DNA of 64,000 nt from Streptococcus varani (GCF_001375655.1 NZ_CTEN01000001.1:186001-250000), one strand, 5' to 3'. Numbered from the stretch's first letter, positions 17,492-25,445 are shown. A program made the numbers and translations. Notes: generated by a model from the sequence alone, not told the origin.

Positions 17492-17507
17492 ATAGTTAGT
17501 TAACTAT
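17492..17507 (-). promoter_or_regulatory. Candidate TetR operator
   Basis: ATAGTTA-GT-TAACTAT is a perfect 7-2-7 inverted repeat located 45-60 bases before the TetR start codon. A half-site, CTAACTAT, recurs at the 3' end of the gene near 16913. Autoregulation is inferred from symmetry and position. Confidence 0.5.
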
Positions 17508-17525
17508 CTCAAACTTCTGCCAAAC

Positions 17526-17708
17526 TCATATCAGATAGTTTCCATCAAAACAGTAAATCAGTAACATAACTTCAAATCTAAATTTCAGTGCAGAAAGATT
17601 TCGACAACGTAAATTTTCAATCCCAAGTTATTCCAAATTTGAAAATAATGTCTCAATCGGTTTTCGTAAACAACTAATTTTAGAGTTGTCATCCCAAAAG
17701 TAATCAAC
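17526..17708 (-). pseudogene. Transposase relic (DDE type, C-terminal end)
   Basis: Read on the minus strand, this stretch encodes CLRKPIETLFSNLE, a stop codon, then LGIENLRCRNLSALKFRFEV in the same frame, ending at a TGA. The 'RKPIETLFS-L' pattern is the C-terminal block of DDE transposases of the IS4/IS5/IS982 type; the family cannot be settled from this piece. There is no start, no N-terminal part and an internal stop. It marks past IS activity beside the surface-protein gene. Confidence 0.6.
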
Positions 17709-17840
17709 CATATTCTTTAATTAGTTATGAATAGAAGTCGAAGGCTAACATTCGATAAAGTGGTCTTCGCTTTTTTATACACATTAACTCATTTATTAAA
17801 AAACATCAAATCATTGGTTTTAGTGGTAAGGAGCCCACTT

Positions 17841-17866
17841 TAAACATACTAAGATTAGTATGTTTA
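17841..17866. repeat. Perfect 26-bp palindrome
   Basis: TAAACATACTAA, GA, TTAGTATGTTTA form a perfect 12-2-12 inverted repeat 22 bases beyond the stop of the lipoprotein gene. It may be that gene's terminator, although the following minus-strand bases are not a clear T-run. It could also be a leftover end of the nearby transposon. Confidence 0.6.
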
Positions 17867-17887
17867 TCATATTGAAACTCTCAAGCG

Positions 17888-18478
17888 TTATTCGCTTACT
17901 TTTACTGCACCCCTTAGTTTCAAACCAAGGATATAAGCCGATGGGGTTACACTATCTAAGTCGGTGAAGTCTGCTCCAACCCCCTCAACATTTGATAAGG
18001 CTTGTAAGTCAATGGTAGCCATGTCAATCTTGATATGCATGATAATGGAATAATCTGGACTAACATCCGTTGCTAATTCTAAACCAGGTACTGCGCGAAG
18101 TTGATTAGTAAAGTTCTGTTCTTCTAAGTAGGCTAGAAGCTCTGTTTTAACTGTTGCAAAATCAAAGCCAACGAAGTTAGCCTTAGTCGCCTCGTCTGCT
18201 TCCTGAGTGATATGCAATCCCATCTTCAGGAACTTATCGCCTTTATAGTTGAGAATTTCTTTCACAATCTGTTTGACATTTTCTTCGACAACTTCGTACT
18301 GGTAGACTTCTACTTTTTCAGGTTCTTCTACAACTGCTTCAGTAGTGACTTCGGTCGTTGTTACAAGCTCCTGGCTCGTCGTCGCTGCTTTTGATTCTTT
18401 TGACTGATCAGATGCCTGACTTGAACAAGCAATCAATACTAAGAAAAAAGGCAACAAACATAGGATATACTTTTTCAT
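17888..18478 (-). CDS. Putative lipoprotein of unknown function
   Basis: From MKKYILCLLPFFLVLIACSS the protein has 196 residues. The lipobox LIAC puts the lipidated cysteine near residue 18. A GGAGGAG site precedes this start, while a start 9 codons earlier lacks one. After a Ser/Thr/Glu-rich linker comes a soluble domain of about 140 residues with no motif that I recognise. It is on the strand of spx, 104 bases downstream, but a terminator lies between them, so it is probably transcribed separately. Confidence 0.75.
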   Translation of the reverse strand: MKKYILCLLPFFLVLIACSSQASDQSKESKAATTSQELVTTTEVTTEAVVEEPEKVEVYQYEVVEENVKQIVKEILNYKGDKFLKMGLHITQEADEATKANFVGFDFATVKTELLAYLEEQNFTNQLRAVPGLELATDVSPDYSIIMHIKIDMATIDLQALSNVEGVGADFTDLDSVTPSAYILGLKLRGAVKVSE

Positions 18479-18547
18479 ATACTCCTCCATTATTTTTGTA
18501 AACACTTTTCATTATATGATGACACTGTCTATTTGTCAAATTACACG

Positions 18548-18573
18548 ACAAAAAACAGCCTGATTAGGCTGTT
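18548..18573 (-). terminator. Terminator of spx
   Basis: AACAGCCT (18554-18561) and AGGCTGTT (18566-18573) form a perfect eight-base stem with loop GATT. TTTTTTG follows on the minus strand. The spx stop is 10 bases upstream. Confidence 0.9.
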
Positions 18574-18582
18574 CTAGCTTCT

Positions 18583-18981
18583 TTATAGAGCTGCACGCAT
18601 GCGAGCTTGAGCATTTTCAACATTGCGGACTGCACGGGGCAAAAAAGCACGGATATCATCTTCCTTATAACCTACTTGCAATCGTTTCTCATCGATCAGA
18701 ATAGGACTCTTCAAAATACGAGGGTTCTCCGTGATAATATCAATCACTTCATTAACACTCAGTTCCTCAATATCACAAGCTAAACCTTTAGCATAGCGAT
18801 TTTTTGAAGATACGATGCTTGCAATCCCATTTTCAGTTTTTGTTAGAATATTTAGTATTTCTTCTTTAGTAATGGATTCTTTTCCGAGATTATGTTCATT
18901 ATAGGTTAATTGATGGGCATTAAGCCAGTTTTTAGCTTTTTTACAACTGGTACAACTGGATACTGTATAAATTTTAATCAT
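18583..18981 (-). CDS. spxA: Spx/ArsC-family transcriptional regulator (SpxA type)
   Basis: The protein has 132 residues, the usual SpxA length. The redox switch CTSC lies at residues 10-13 in MIKIYTVSSCTSCKKAKNWL. The region NPRILKSPILIDEKRLQVGY and the end VRNVENAQARMRAAL are typical of streptococcal SpxA1. Spx binds the RNA polymerase alpha C-terminal domain and redirects transcription during oxidative stress. Its position between recA and the ireB side matches conserved streptococcal gene order. It is monocistronic, with a strong terminator. Confidence 0.93.
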   Translation of the reverse strand: MIKIYTVSSCTSCKKAKNWLNAHQLTYNEHNLGKESITKEEILNILTKTENGIASIVSSKNRYAKGLACDIEELSVNEVIDIITENPRILKSPILIDEKRLQVGYKEDDIRAFLPRAVRNVENAQARMRAAL

Positions 18982-19455
18982 GTAGTCGGTCTCTCCTTTG
19001 CTACATTTTTCTTAACTCATTATAAATTATTATACCATAAAAGCACTCCATCTGGAGACCTATTTTTCATTTTTGACACTGTTTTTTAGAGAATTATAGC
19101 TCATTTTTTGCTTTTTTCAGATACTTAACTATTTTTTACGATATTTAATAAGGTATTTATTCGGAAAAAGCATCAAAAAACAAATAAAATCAAGGTATAC
19201 ATTCGACTGAATGTTTTTGCACAGTTCAAACAGTCTGAGGAGAGACTGTTCGAGGTATTAAAAAAGGGAAAGATTATTTCCCTCAATCCAAGTCAACGAA
19301 ATCAGGTTTGACACAAGCTTCGCTTGATCTTTTTCCAAGCTTAAATCATCCACTGGATAATTTAAGCTGACTTACCTTTGCTCGCTTTTCAGTTTCCGGG
19401 CTCACGTTAAAAAGATCCACCGGACTGGTTGCGCTTTGTTATTTCTCAGCGCAAG
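18982..19455. other. Long recA-spx intergenic region with several hairpins and a repeated motif
   Basis: No gene is visible. The stretch contains AACAGTCT/AGACTGTT (19229-19250), ACATTC/GAATGT (about 19199-19214) and AGCTTAAAT/ATTTAAGCT (about 19338-19371). There are also repeats of a motif like GTTAAAAAGATCCACCGGAC (near 19403) that recur at the recA terminator. It may be a decayed repetitive intergenic element. Confidence 0.5.
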
Positions 19456-19482
19456 TTAAAAAGGTCCACCAGACCTTTTTAA
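19456..19482 (-). terminator. Terminator overlapping the recA stop codon
   Basis: TTAAAAAGGTC (19456-19466) and GACCTTTTTAA (19472-19482) form an 11-base perfect stem with loop CACCA. The recA stop codon TAA lies inside the stem. Confidence 0.8.
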
Positions 19483-20618
19483 TCATCCAGCTCAATGCCG
19501 CCATCCAAGTCAAGGATGAGATCATCTGTTGCTGGTGCTTTTTCTTCAGTTGGCGTTACTGGAGCAGCTGTGTCTTCGACCATGCCGAAGTGTACGCGTA
19601 CTTTGTGGTCAATTTCTTCAAAGATTGTTGGATTTTCTGCCAAGAATTTCTTAGCATTTTCGGAACCTTGACCAATTTTCTCATCATTGTAAGAGAACCA
19701 AGCCCCGGCCTTGTTGATAATCCCCAATTCGCTGGCAATCTTAATCAACTCACCGGTTTGGGAAATACCTTCTCCGTACATGATTTCAACTTCTGCTACT
19801 TTAAAGGGAGGAGCCACCTTATTTTTCACGACCTTGATTTTGGTTTCCTTACCAACATTTTGGTCTTTTTGGTCGCCTGTACCCTTGATTTGGGTATTGC
19901 CACGAACATCTAGACGGACAGAAGCGTAGAACTTGAGGGCACGTCCACCAGGTGTTGTTTCCGGATTCCCAAACATAACCCCTACTTTTTCACGCAGCTG
20001 GTTGATAAAGATAGCAATGGTTTTTGTTTTATTGATAGAGGCTGAGAGTTTACGCATAGCTTGGCTCATCATACGAGCTTGCAAACCAACGTGGCTATCA
20101 CCAATATCTCCATCGATCTCTGCACGTGGCACAAGAGCCGCAACTGAGTCAACAACCACCAAGTCAACTGCCCCAGAGTCAATCAATTTACCAGCGATTT
20201 CCAAACCTTGTTCACCAGAATCGGGTTGTGACAAGAGAAGTTCATCAATGTTAACGCCTAGTGCTGCTGCATAGGATGGATCCAAAGCATGCTCCGCATC
20301 GATAAAGGCTGCGATACCGCCTTCTTTTTGCGCTTGTGCTACCGCATGTAAAGCAACCGTTGTTTTACCAGAACTTTCTGGACCATAGATTTCAATGATA
20401 CGACCTTTTGGATAACCACCTGCACCCAGAGCAATGTCCAAAGCAAGGGAACCTGAACTCATGACTTGCACTTTCTGCTCCGCACGTTCTCCTAGGCGCA
20501 TGACTGCACCCTTACCAAAATCTTTTTCGATATTCTTCAGCGCATCATCTAATGCCTTTTTACGCTCATCACCAAATTTCTTTGTGATGTCTTCTGTTTT
20601 CTTTGTCTTTTTAGCCAA
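19479..20618 (-). CDS. recA: RecA recombinase
   Basis: The protein has 379 residues. The Walker A motif is GPESSGKTT, Walker B is [13 protein letters not shown], and the DNA-binding loop regions include [20 protein letters not shown]. The acidic tail [12 protein letters not shown] is usual for RecA. It forms filaments on single-stranded DNA for homologous recombination, SOS signalling and, here, transformation. It follows cinA by 50 bases, the conserved competence-inducible cinA-recA arrangement, and also has its own extended -10 promoter. Confidence 0.98.
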   Translation of the reverse strand: MAKKTKKTEDITKKFGDERKKALDDALKNIEKDFGKGAVMRLGERAEQKVQVMSSGSLALDIALGAGGYPKGRIIEIYGPESSGKTTVALHAVAQAQKEGGIAAFIDAEHALDPSYAAALGVNIDELLLSQPDSGEQGLEIAGKLIDSGAVDLVVVDSVAALVPRAEIDGDIGDSHVGLQARMMSQAMRKLSASINKTKTIAIFINQLREKVGVMFGNPETTPGGRALKFYASVRLDVRGNTQIKGTGDQKDQNVGKETKIKVVKNKVAPPFKVAEVEIMYGEGISQTGELIKIASELGIINKAGAWFSYNDEKIGQGSENAKKFLAENPTIFEEIDHKVRVHFGMVEDTAAPVTPTEEKAPATDDLILDLDGGIELDD

Positions 20619-20655
20619 AATAGTTTCCTTTCTCTTCTAGAGGTATAGCTTGTCT

Positions 20656-20664
20656 ATTATACCA
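20656..20664 (-). promoter_or_regulatory. Extended -10 promoter of recA
   Basis: TGGTATAAT on the minus strand lies about 40 bases upstream of the recA start, between cinA and recA. It would let recA be expressed outside competence. Confidence 0.6.
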
Positions 20665-20668
20665 GATT

Positions 20669-21928
20669 TCAGCTTTTTAATAAAGCTTTGCGCACCATAT
20701 TGAAAGCGTGTACGGTGGCGATATAGCGAACGTCTGAACGACTGCGTCCTCCGATTAGGACACGGATAGATTGAGTCCCTTCCTTAGTCGAAAGTCCTAC
20801 AAAAAGAGTGCCTGCTGGCTGATTTTCCAGCGATTCTGGTCCAGCCACACCGGTCAGTCCAATCCCAAAATCGGCTCCCGTCAAGATTCTGGATTGTTCA
20901 GCCATTTTTTCAGCAGTAAAGCTGGATACCACACCATGTTCTTTCAATTCCGTCAGAGGTATTTGGAGCATCTTCGATTTTTCTTCCATGGAATATGTAA
21001 TAAAGCCTCCATTGAAGACCTGTGAAGCCCCGGCAAAATCCGCTAATTTAGATTGAAAAAGCCCAGCTGTCAGACTTTCAGCTGCTGTGATGGTCTTGCC
21101 TTTTTCTTTTAAGAGGTCAAAAACTACACGCGCCAAGCTATTGTCCTCTCCATAACCATAAATGAGCTCTGATAAAGACTGCCCTTCCATGGACTTGAAA
21201 CTGGAAATTTCTTTTTCCAACTTGTCTAATTTAAAATCCGCCTTCTCTTTGCTAAGAGACTTAGTCGAGAGGCGCAAAGTGACCTCACCCGTCTTGGCAT
21301 ATGGAGCCAGAGTTGGATCTGTCTGTTGGTCAATCATATCTTTCAAAACGGTCACCAATTGGCTTTCCCCAATGTCCAAAAAACGCAAAACCCGAGAGTA
21401 GAGTTTGTCCTGATTAGTGGATAACAAGGGCAGTAAATTTTCATTGACCATGGGCTTGAGCTCGCTAGGAGGGCCCGGTAAGACAACATAGGTAACCCCA
21501 TCTATCTCCTGAATAGCCCCAACAGCCAGACCTGTCACATTTTGCACTGGAACGAAACCTTCAATAATCTGAGTCTGGCGTTCATTGTTGGCCGTTCTAG
21601 AATACTGCGGACGACTGGCAAAAAACTCATCCAAGCGCTGGCTAGCTTGAGGATCAAACACCAATTCTCTTCCCAAAAACTTCGCCAAGGTCTGCTTGGT
21701 TAAGTCGTCTTCAGTTGGCCCCAAACCACCGCAAAGAACTACCAAATCACTCCGCTGACTGGCTACATCCAAGACCGATAAGAGACGTTTTTCATTGTCC
21801 CCAACAGCCGTTTGAAAAAAGACATCAATGCCGTTCTCCGCAAACTTTTCAGATAAAAACTGGGCATTGGTATTGACGATTTGCCCCGTCAAAATCTCAG
21901 TCCCTACCGCAATCAACTCTGCTCTCAT
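20669..21928 (-). CDS. cinA: CinA competence/damage-inducible protein (nicotinamide nucleotide amidase)
   Basis: The protein has 419 residues. The N-terminal MoaB/MogA-like domain includes [20 protein letters not shown]. The C-terminal PncC-type deamidase domain begins at about residue 255 ([19 protein letters not shown]). CinA recycles NMN and, in pneumococcus, is a late-competence protein that interacts with RecA. A cin-box-like element 18 bases upstream and the position before recA fit this. Start [15 protein letters not shown] has an AGGAGGTC site. Confidence 0.95.
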   Translation of the reverse strand: MRAELIAVGTEILTGQIVNTNAQFLSEKFAENGIDVFFQTAVGDNEKRLLSVLDVASQRSDLVVLCGGLGPTEDDLTKQTLAKFLGRELVFDPQASQRLDEFFASRPQYSRTANNERQTQIIEGFVPVQNVTGLAVGAIQEIDGVTYVVLPGPPSELKPMVNENLLPLLSTNQDKLYSRVLRFLDIGESQLVTVLKDMIDQQTDPTLAPYAKTGEVTLRLSTKSLSKEKADFKLDKLEKEISSFKSMEGQSLSELIYGYGEDNSLARVVFDLLKEKGKTITAAESLTAGLFQSKLADFAGASQVFNGGFITYSMEEKSKMLQIPLTELKEHGVVSSFTAEKMAEQSRILTGADFGIGLTGVAGPESLENQPAGTLFVGLSTKEGTQSIRVLIGGRSRSDVRYIATVHAFNMVRKALLKS

Positions 21929-21946
21929 ATGACCTCCTACTTAGTC

Positions 21947-21954
21947 TATTCGGA
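21947..21954 (-). promoter_or_regulatory. cin-box (SigX/ComX promoter) of cinA-recA
   Basis: TCCGAATA on the minus strand fits the streptococcal late-competence consensus TNCGAATA, with an A-rich tract upstream. It lies 18 bases before the cinA start codon. Confidence 0.7.
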
Positions 21955-21983
21955 TTTTTTCTTTATTCTAACATAAAAGATGT

Positions 21984-22010
21984 AAAAAAACTTACAGACT
22001 TCTGCAAGTT
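21984..22010 (-). terminator. Terminator of the small secreted/membrane protein unit
   Basis: On the minus strand AACTTGCAG pairs with CTGTAAGTT (one G-U pair) around AAGT. Seven T residues follow. It separates the rgg-linked unit from cinA. The 22011-22218 stretch between it and the membrane gene shows nothing recognisable. Confidence 0.75.
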
Positions 22011-22218
22011 TTTGGTTTGATAATCTCACTTTTTACTTTCCTTATTGGTCAAGCTCTTCTTTATCTTAGCCATAGTTTATTTAACAACGTATCTCTTGAA
22101 AAGAGGGCGTTGCGTCATCCCTCTAGTTGAAACTGACATCTCGATTAAAAGGCATTTCTCAAAAGCATGCAGATGCAGTTAATTTACACAAGGTAGCATA
22201 ATCGATACTAGCAAGAGG

Positions 22219-22509
22219 CTAGGCTTTCGCAAGCATCTCCCAAACAATGACAATAACGTGGATAGCTCCCCAAAGTAAATAGGCTAAGTAACTTAGGAAG
22301 ATTGGTTTCCATATATTTATCTTCTTCCACTTGCCAAAGAACTCCTGTCCAATTAATAAAATGAGTAAACCAGTAAAAATAAGGGGTGGCCCCCACTCAA
22401 ATAAAAAGGACAGTGCATAAAATTGGGAAGTGATAAACCTCGGCACTAGCAATAAAATAAGAATGGCTAGAAATTTCTTTGTCACATCAAGAGTTTTATT
22501 TTTAACCAT
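22219..22509 (-). CDS. Small three-helix membrane protein, possible immunity or accessory protein
   Basis: The protein has 96 residues with three hydrophobic helices (about residues 12-30, 38-54 and 68-92) and a short basic loop, FFGKWKKINIW. I do not recognise the family. An AAGGAGG site lies upstream of the start, and the gene begins 17 bases after the secreted-protein gene, so the two are probably co-transcribed. Small membrane proteins next to secreted peptides often give self-immunity, which is an inference here. A terminator follows at 21984-22010. Confidence 0.7.
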   Translation of the reverse strand: MVKNKTLDVTKKFLAILILLLVPRFITSQFYALSFLFEWGPPLIFTGLLILLIGQEFFGKWKKINIWKPIFLSYLAYLLWGAIHVIVIVWEMLAKA

Positions 22510-22526
22510 ATTACTCCTACCTCCTT

Positions 22527-22934
22527 CTAAGGTGAAAGTCTCCAGTCTTCTTCAATGGTATTGATAAGCCTCCTCTCCCGTCTTAGATATGTTCCAGTCG
22601 AAGAATAGACATCGTATTCTAGATTATAACTTACATTTCTCCAATACACTTTATATTGTCTATACATTTGACCACTAACTCCAGGTATCGGTATAGGGAC
22701 TGAGAGCGTAGAACTGTAAACATAGTACCAGTTTTTTGTTACCCGATAGTTAGTCCGTCCAACATACCTGTATACTTCTGATGGTACTGAAAATGGTTGA
22801 ATTCCGTTTTCACCAATATTATTTTCAATTTGGATAGCATATTCATTAACTGCAGTTTCATCCGCTTTAACTGATACTTGTGAAAATGTAAAAGCTAAAC
22901 CAAGTGCTAGGAGTGAATAGACAATTTTTTTCAT
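22527..22934 (-). CDS. Small secreted tyrosine-rich protein of unknown function
   Basis: From MKKIVYSLLALGLAFTF the protein has 135 residues. A Sec signal peptide ends near VSVKA-DE, leaving a mature protein of about 110 residues. The mature part is basic and unusually rich in tyrosine and tryptophan (RVTKNWYYVYSSTLSVPIPI; RQYKVYWRNVSYNLEYDVY) and has no cysteine. The start has a GAGGAAAG site; a start 5 codons earlier has none. It lies between the Rgg-linked peptide gene and a small membrane protein. A secreted effector, bacteriocin or adhesion factor are all possible; I do not recognise it. Confidence 0.75.
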   Translation of the reverse strand: MKKIVYSLLALGLAFTFSQVSVKADETAVNEYAIQIENNIGENGIQPFSVPSEVYRYVGRTNYRVTKNWYYVYSSTLSVPIPIPGVSGQMYRQYKVYWRNVSYNLEYDVYSSTGTYLRRERRLINTIEEDWRLSP

Positions 22935-22947
22935 AATTACTTTCCTC

Positions 22948-22976
22948 ATTATCTTTTAAAAACTTTGAATTGTCAA
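22948..22976 (-). promoter_or_regulatory. Possible promoter of the secreted-protein gene
   Basis: TTGACA (22971-22976), a 17-base spacer and GATAAT (22948-22953) on the minus strand look like a promoter. However, transcription would start only a few bases before the start codon and leave little or no ribosome site, so the element is uncertain. Confidence 0.4.
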
Positions 22977-23181
22977 CTATATATGAGCACTATACATTGG
23001 ACTTACCTCCTTTCTTTTCATCACATCCTATTCCTAATAGTGAGGGGAATGTCTCTCTTTTTCATCAGAACATAACCGAAAATGTCAGAAACAAAATAAT
23101 CAATATTGTTCATGCTGTTGCTCTATGATTTATAAGGCCAAATAGGATTAACTTACTGGCTTTTTCCATTCACAATATTGT

Positions 23182-23277
23182 TTACCACTCCCATGGATAA
23201 ATTCCTTTATCAAATAATTGTTGCAAGATAGGTAGGAGGACCAGCGTTAGCAAATAAACTATGTTATAACGTCTCAT
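23182..23277 (-). CDS. Short peptide pheromone candidate with C-terminal Trp-X-Trp (SHP/RtgS-like)
   Basis: The gene has 31 codons. A basic start (MRRYN) is followed by the hydrophobic core IVYLLTLVLLPILQQLF and the polar tail DKGIYPWEW. A site AGGAGA lies 7 bases before the ATG. Rgg-associated pheromones have this build: N-terminal charge, a hydrophobic segment, then a C-terminal 7-10 residue active peptide that often starts with Asp or Glu. The Trp-X-Trp end recalls the pneumococcal RtgS pheromones, which by my recollection are exported by PptAB and re-imported by Ami. The divergent rgg gene starts 103 bases away. No homology search was possible. Confidence 0.7.
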   Translation of the reverse strand: MRRYNIVYLLTLVLLPILQQLFDKGIYPWEW

Positions 23278-23301
23278 TTTTTTCTCCTGTTTCGTATTTT
23301 A

Positions 23302-23330
23302 TTTGGTATAATATTATCATAAAAGTTGAG
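23302..23330. promoter_or_regulatory. Divergent promoter region between rgg and the peptide gene
   Basis: On the plus strand TGGTATAAT-type sequence (TATAAT at 23307-23312) gives an extended -10 for rgg. On the minus strand the overlapping ATAATATTAT gives a -10-like box for the peptide gene. The AT-rich overlap is where an Rgg protein could act on both promoters. Confidence 0.45.
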
Positions 23331-23380
23331 GTAAAATTATTTTGTAAACTATATTCACATTTTGATAAAGGAGGAATCGT

Positions 23381-24229
23381 ATGCGATGGGATTTTGGAAA
23401 GATTTATAAGGAAATACGGATAGCTAAAGGACTTACTCAAGCAGAGGTGTGTGGAAATCAGTTTTCACGTACAAGTCTTTCCAAATTTGAATCCTGCCAA
23501 AGCTTGCCTAATATTGAAAATATGGTTTTCCTCCTTAATCAAATTGATATGAGTTTGGAAGAGTTTCGCTATATTTGTAACTTTTATAAACCTAGCAAAA
23601 GACAAGAAATCATCAATCTTGCTTTTAACCACATCTCAATTACTGGCACAAAGGAACTGAAGGAATTGAAGGTGCTTTGCGAGAACTACCTTACATCTCA
23701 TCATGATACCCCTATTGAACATATCAATGATATGCTAGGCATCACTATTCATCTTCGCTCTCATGGCTTGAAATCCACTGAAAAGTCTTTTCTTGAAACA
23801 AAAGAAAAAATCTGGTCTTATCTTAAAAAACAAGATAACTGGTATTTCATTGATTTCCAGTTGCTCAATTCAATACTGTTTTCTTTTCCCATCGAATCTC
23901 TTGAACTTATTACCGAGATGATTTTTGAACGAATTGAGAAATATGAAGGCTATACAAGCATCAAACCTTTGAAGAAAAAGCTTCTGACAAATATCTCGAC
24001 GATATATCTATACAACAATTTCAAAGACAGGTGCGAGAGAGTTTCTCTCAAAATGCTTGAACTCGCAAAAGAGGTAAAACGCTATGATTCTCTAGGCTTT
24101 GCCCAAGTCCGTCTAGGCATCTGCCGCGGAGATGATGACTTAATCGAGAAGGGTTTGACCTTACTTCGTTTGACAGAAGAGGACGACTTAGTTTCGATGC
24201 TTGAAGAAGAGGTAAAAAAATTCCGTTGA
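23381..24229 (+). CDS. Rgg/MutR-family transcriptional regulator
   Basis: The protein has 282 residues, the standard Rgg length. An N-terminal XRE-type HTH (IRIAKGLTQAEVC, FSRTSLSKFESCQSLPN) is followed by a helical repeat domain that binds peptide in Rgg proteins. Cysteines at 24 and 39 lie in the HTH region; a cysteine nearby is redox-active in some Rgg2 proteins. The site AAAGGAGG supports the start. It is divergent from a pheromone-like gene with a Trp-X-Trp tail, which makes an Rgg quorum-sensing pair likely. Its stop codon lies inside the terminator hairpin that an IS element has duplicated. Confidence 0.88.
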   Translation: MRWDFGKIYKEIRIAKGLTQAEVCGNQFSRTSLSKFESCQSLPNIENMVFLLNQIDMSLEEFRYICNFYKPSKRQEIINLAFNHISITGTKELKELKVLCENYLTSHHDTPIEHINDMLGITIHLRSHGLKSTEKSFLETKEKIWSYLKKQDNWYFIDFQLLNSILFSFPIESLELITEMIFERIEKYEGYTSIKPLKKKLLTNISTIYLYNNFKDRCERVSLKMLELAKEVKRYDSLGFAQVRLGICRGDDDLIEKGLTLLRLTEEDDLVSMLEEEVKKFR

Positions 24230-24247
24230 GTATTCTCAGCGGAATTT
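24218..24247. repeat. Left 30-bp target duplication: rgg/tag terminator hairpin
   Basis: AAATTCCGTTGAG, TATT, CTCAGCGGAATTT forms a 13-base stem with one G-U pair. The identical 30 bases recur at 25416-25445 on the other side of the IS. The original single copy would be a bidirectional terminator for the convergent rgg and tag genes. Confidence 0.9.
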
Positions 24248-25320
24248 CAGATTGAAGACAAACTTCATTTGAAGTTTTGTCTTTTTTGTATTTTCGGAAT
24301 AATGATGCGAAATGTAGTGAAAATTGACAGATTTGGACAAAATAAAAAGGCTTCCCAGCCATCATTTTCACCAGTTTTTTGATATTGAGACATGCCAAAG
24401 TCAGTCCAACCTTGTCTTCCATTTTGGACTTTCCTCTTTCTCTCGTATAGCGCAAATTATGGTACTCTTTGGCTGTTCCAAAGAGCCGTTCAATGGTTTC
24501 CTTACGCTTCTGATAAAGCTCCTTCATTCCTTTTTGATGTCGGATATCTTCACAAATCTCAAGGGCCTCTTTCCATATATGACGCGTCACAACCTTCTGA
24601 TGGTTTCTGCTTTCTGTACAGACAGATAGTAAAGGACATTGTGCACAAATTTTAGGATCACTCTTGTATTCACGATAGCCCTCACGGGTTGTTGTTCGAT
24701 AGGTTAGTTCTTGATTTTCTGGACAAAGGTAACAGTCGAAATACTCATCGTAGATAAAATCTTTTGGTCGTAGTTTCCCTTTCTTTCCTCTAGGTCTAGT
24801 GTATGGAAAAACAGGAGTAATATTTTGGTCTAGAAGAAACTTGGCAATACTTGGTGTTTTATAGCCGGCATCCGCAATCAGGTAGTGTGGTTGAAAGGGT
24901 TCAATTTTAGAAAATAGAGTAGGGAAAGCTTGGCTATCATGAATATTGCCTGCTTCAACTGTATAAGCCAATGCCCAACCGTGCTTATCACAAGCTACCT
25001 GAGCAGAATAGGCAAATACTTCCTTATGCTCACCCTTATGAAACCACGATAAGCCATATTGACTTCGATTTCCTTGATAGTTTGACGCATGGACCGAATA
25101 CCATAGAGGCACTGAATAAGAGGGATTTTAACCAGCATGACAGGATCTAAACTCGGACGACCATTATCGGTTGAGTAGGTGTCCTCTACCAACTCATAAA
25201 TGAAGTTAAAATCAATCACCTCATCAACTTGACGAAGGAAATGATCAATTGGAACAAGGTCATCAGTGTATAGAAACCATATTGATTGCGGTTGTAATCT
25301 GGTTTTTCCTTATGAAGCAT
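24248..25320 (-). pseudogene. IS1182-family transposase, frameshifted and internally deleted
   Basis: The start MLHKEKPDYNRNQYGFYT has an AGGAGG site, but a frameshift near 25270 breaks it. The next frame holds DEVIDFNFIYELVEDTYS and PSLDPVMLVKIPLIQCLYGI, up to NMAYR. There it jumps by deletion and frame change to WFHKGEHKEVFAYSAQVACD, near 25045. The C-terminal part keeps DAGYKTPSI and ETIERLFGTAKEYHNLRYTR, typical of DDE transposases of this family. Its reading frame runs out of the element into antisense rgg. The product cannot be functional. Confidence 0.88.
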
Positions 25321-25415
25321 AGCCAAACCTCCTCATACTAGATACTTTAATTATACTCCTATTCACAAAGAAAAGCCCTTAGAAACCTAATTCCAAGGAC
25401 TTTGTCTTCAGTCTG
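24248..25415 (-). mobile_element. Decayed IS1182-type element inserted in a terminator
   Basis: The element begins CAGATTGAAGACAAA and, read from the other end, CAGACTGAAGACAAA, giving inverted repeats. It is flanked by the 30-bp duplication. At 1168 bp it is several hundred bases shorter than usual for IS1182 relatives because the transposase gene has an internal deletion. The left end carries a plus-strand hairpin (24255-24283) followed by T residues, which may now end rgg transcription. Confidence 0.85.
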
Positions 25416-25445
25416 AAATTCCGTTGAGTATTCTCAGCGGAATTT
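25416..25445. repeat. Right 30-bp target duplication, terminator of tag
   Basis: This is an exact second copy of the 24218-24247 hairpin. It lies directly against the tag stop at 25446 and is followed on the plus side by TTATTTATT. It should still fold at the end of tag mRNA, but the minus-strand T-run was left on the far side of the element. Confidence 0.9.

Noticed and set aside
23060..23180. Two further small frames (about 19 and 30 codons) between the pheromone gene and the secreted protein
   Set aside because: Neither has a ribosome site, and neither shows the basic-hydrophobic-polar build of a pheromone.
24048..24247. Extension of the IS transposase frame into the rgg gene
   Set aside because: The frame continues past the element's inverted repeat only because the natural end was lost; the extra part is antisense to rgg.
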